NCBI GenBank assembly: GCA_015847255.1
Contig: JADLZK010010194.1
Span: 496,001 to 560,000 of the forward strand
From: Hyparrhenia diplandra
Lineage: Eukaryota; Streptophyta; Magnoliopsida; Poales; Poaceae
DNA length: 64,000 nucleotides
Reading direction: 5' to 3'
The notes below the pieces were generated by a model. The model was not told the DNA's origin. It was given only the letters and a program-made list of their open reading frames with translations, and did no database searches. Every line of letters begins with the position of its first letter. Positions within the stretch are counted from its first letter, which is position 1. The position numbers were made by a program, and so were the translations under genes. This document shows positions 62,930-64,000 of this stretch, in pieces.

Positions 62930-64000
62930 TCGCCGCCAAACTCGTCGGGAGCCGGTTTTCGCGGCCTTGTCGTCATCGTCCTTGTCTCCTCCCGCGGCGT
63001 GCCCATCACGTGCTTCTTCATGAGGCGCATCCTTCATCTTGTGCTTGACCGGGCCCTCGTGGTGCGGGCACCGGTGCCTCGAGCATCTTGTCGAAGTGCT
63101 CTTTGGGCGGATTCGCGCCACCTTTGGGGGCGGCCTTGCGCTTGTCCGCCCACGGCGATGAACTCGTCGTCGCCGTCCGGGGGGACGCTTGTTCTTCTTG
63201 TTCTTCTTCTTCGCGCACGGGAGGCGGATCCTCGGCGACGCCGTCGCCGGCCCTGGACCTGCCCTTGCCCGTGACGGCGAAGGCGGCGTCCTCTCCCGCG
63301 CGTGGCGAGTGGCGAGGTCGAGGGAGCTCCTTCACGGTCTTGGGCTTGACGCCGAGCTCGTGGATCGAGTCTCGCAGGTGGTGCCGAACGTGAAGGCGGT
63401 GATGACCGGAGTCGGAGGCCTCTGAGAGGTTGCTGCAGCTTGGAGAAGCGCCCGATAGTCGCAGACCTTCCCCCTTCTTCTCGCTTGCACCTCGGGAGGT
63501 CCCACGCCATGCTCGGCCTGGGGTAGGTACCTCGAAGTTGCCGACGAAGACGCCACGCAAGTCCTCCTAGTTGGAAGGTGATCCCCGGAGGTGCTCAGCC
63601 ACGACGCCCGACCGCAAGGTAAAGCGGGAGGTTGCGGATGATGAAATAGTCGTTGTCGGCTTCCCTCACTGGCAGCCGAGGCGGTAGTCCTCGAGCCAGT
63701 GGCGGTGGTCGGTCTCCCCATTGTACTTCTCAGACCGAGGCTCCGAGCTCGGAAGCGAGAAGGAAATAGGGCGCCGTGGATGCGTGAGCCGAACGCCTTT
63801 GGCCTCCTTGAGCTCGAGCTTGAGGCCGGGCGATCCCATTTCGGAGATGCCGGCTCGCGGCGCTCCCGCATGGGGCTACGGCTCTTGTCTTCTTCACGCT
63901 GTTGTAGCGGCCGCCCGCCGCTTTGTCAGCGGCGTGGGCGGTCGTCGCGGCGGTGTTTGTCATTATCGCGGGGGCGTTCTTGTCGGCTCGAAGCTTCCGC
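62930..64000 (-). pseudogene. Tat-3 gag, N-terminus outside window
   Basis: Readings: FVGNFE with RPSMAWDLPRCKREEG (about 63560-63475), ELGVKPKTVKEL (about 63360), DAAFAVTGKGRSRAG (about 63290), then a KRKAAPKGGANPPKEHFDKM stretch (63155-63096) followed by a Cys/His-containing segment (HHEGPVKHKMKD, about 63062-63027) like the knuckle region of Tat gag. Strongly frameshifted and GC-rich; the flanking acidic linker is EEEEQEEQASP. Confidence 0.65.

Larger units (their letters stand above)
60181..64000 (-). mobile_element. Tat-3: internally deleted Tat-lineage element
   Basis: On the minus strand from the window edge: gag, protease, RT, RNase H, then an abrupt jump from the middle of RNase H into the 3' untranslated region (near 60480) and a 94-bp LTR stub (60274-60181). 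Integrase and the antisense gene are missing. The 5' LTR lies outside the window. Confidence 0.85.

Noticed and set aside
62138..63121. 327-codon frame on - taken as one protein
   Set aside because: Only pieces of it follow the Tat protease and gag; the rest is an out-of-frame reading of them. I treated it as frameshifted protease/gag instead.
1..64000. tRNA, rRNA or intact host genes
   Set aside because: I found no cloverleaf with conserved T-arm sequence, no rRNA landmarks and no open reading frame with host-protein features. Primer-site sequences complementary to tRNA-Asp are not tRNA genes.

Overview
This window looks like intergenic heterochromatin of a large, repeat-rich plant genome. 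It is most likely a monocot and probably a grass: it is dominated by Ty3/gypsy LTR retrotransposons of the Tat and Athila lineages with tRNA-Asp-type primer sites, plus a CACTA end, a foldback MITE and local tandem repeats. I found no intact host gene, no rRNA or tRNA gene and no CRISPR. Every coding tract I recognise belongs to a transposon and is broken by frameshifts, stops, deletions or nested insertions. I named families from remembered protein motifs, because no search could be run.

Layout. 1-12.4 kb: Tat-1 (+), with the RNase H tail, integrase, an antisense accessory ORF (aORF) and a 3' LTR at 11341-12444. It is interrupted by a CACTA end (4732), AT-rich unknown DNA, a solo-type LTR (G, 6720-8097, -), a 201-bp foldback MITE (8273-8473), a ~47-bp minisatellite (8.9-9.2 kb) and three ~518-bp tandem units (9479-11017). 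12.4-20.7 kb: a B-family LTR fragment (-) split by element E (12617-20530, -), which has a perfect 5-bp target duplication. 20.7-26.8 kb: element D (+), with gag-PR-RT-RNase H but no integrase and a truncated 3' LTR. 26.8-42.5 kb: Tat-2 (-), mostly its aORF and 3' region. Element A (31658-41574, +) is inserted in it and is a nearly complete Athila-type element with two 1276-bp LTRs. 42.5-51.4 kb: element B (+), gag plus two tandem protease domains only. 51.4-60.2 kb: element C (-), non-coding, arranged LTR-internal-LTR-partial internal. 60.2-64 kb: Tat-3 (-), gag-PR-RT-RNase H with a deletion fusing RNase H to the 3' untranslated region.

The most unusual signals are non-coding. (1) Elements A, B, C and E each carry, a few hundred bases before the polypurine tract and always in the element's sense orientation, 2-4 tandem ~50-nt units. 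Each unit can fold into a three-way junction: an outer stem, a GGAC/GTCC tetraloop hairpin and a GGGC/GCCC hairpin with a GAGTAGA heptaloop. The stems change by compensatory pairs between units. (2) LTRs of A, C, D, E and G begin with a short hairpin whose arms also covary. (3) LTRs of A, B, C, D, E and G hold a GC-rich palindromic island (GCGGCCGC core) about 137-155 bp upstream of the TATA box, and A repeats this layout inside its 3' region. (4) The Tat aORF has its own TATA box, repeated AACGG motifs and short candidate introns conserved between two copies.

Small differences between sister LTRs cluster at CAG/CTG contexts (CTG versus ACG, CCAGG versus CCGGG). This suggests either heavy CHG methylation history or base-calling error, so some of the frameshifts noted here may be technical.
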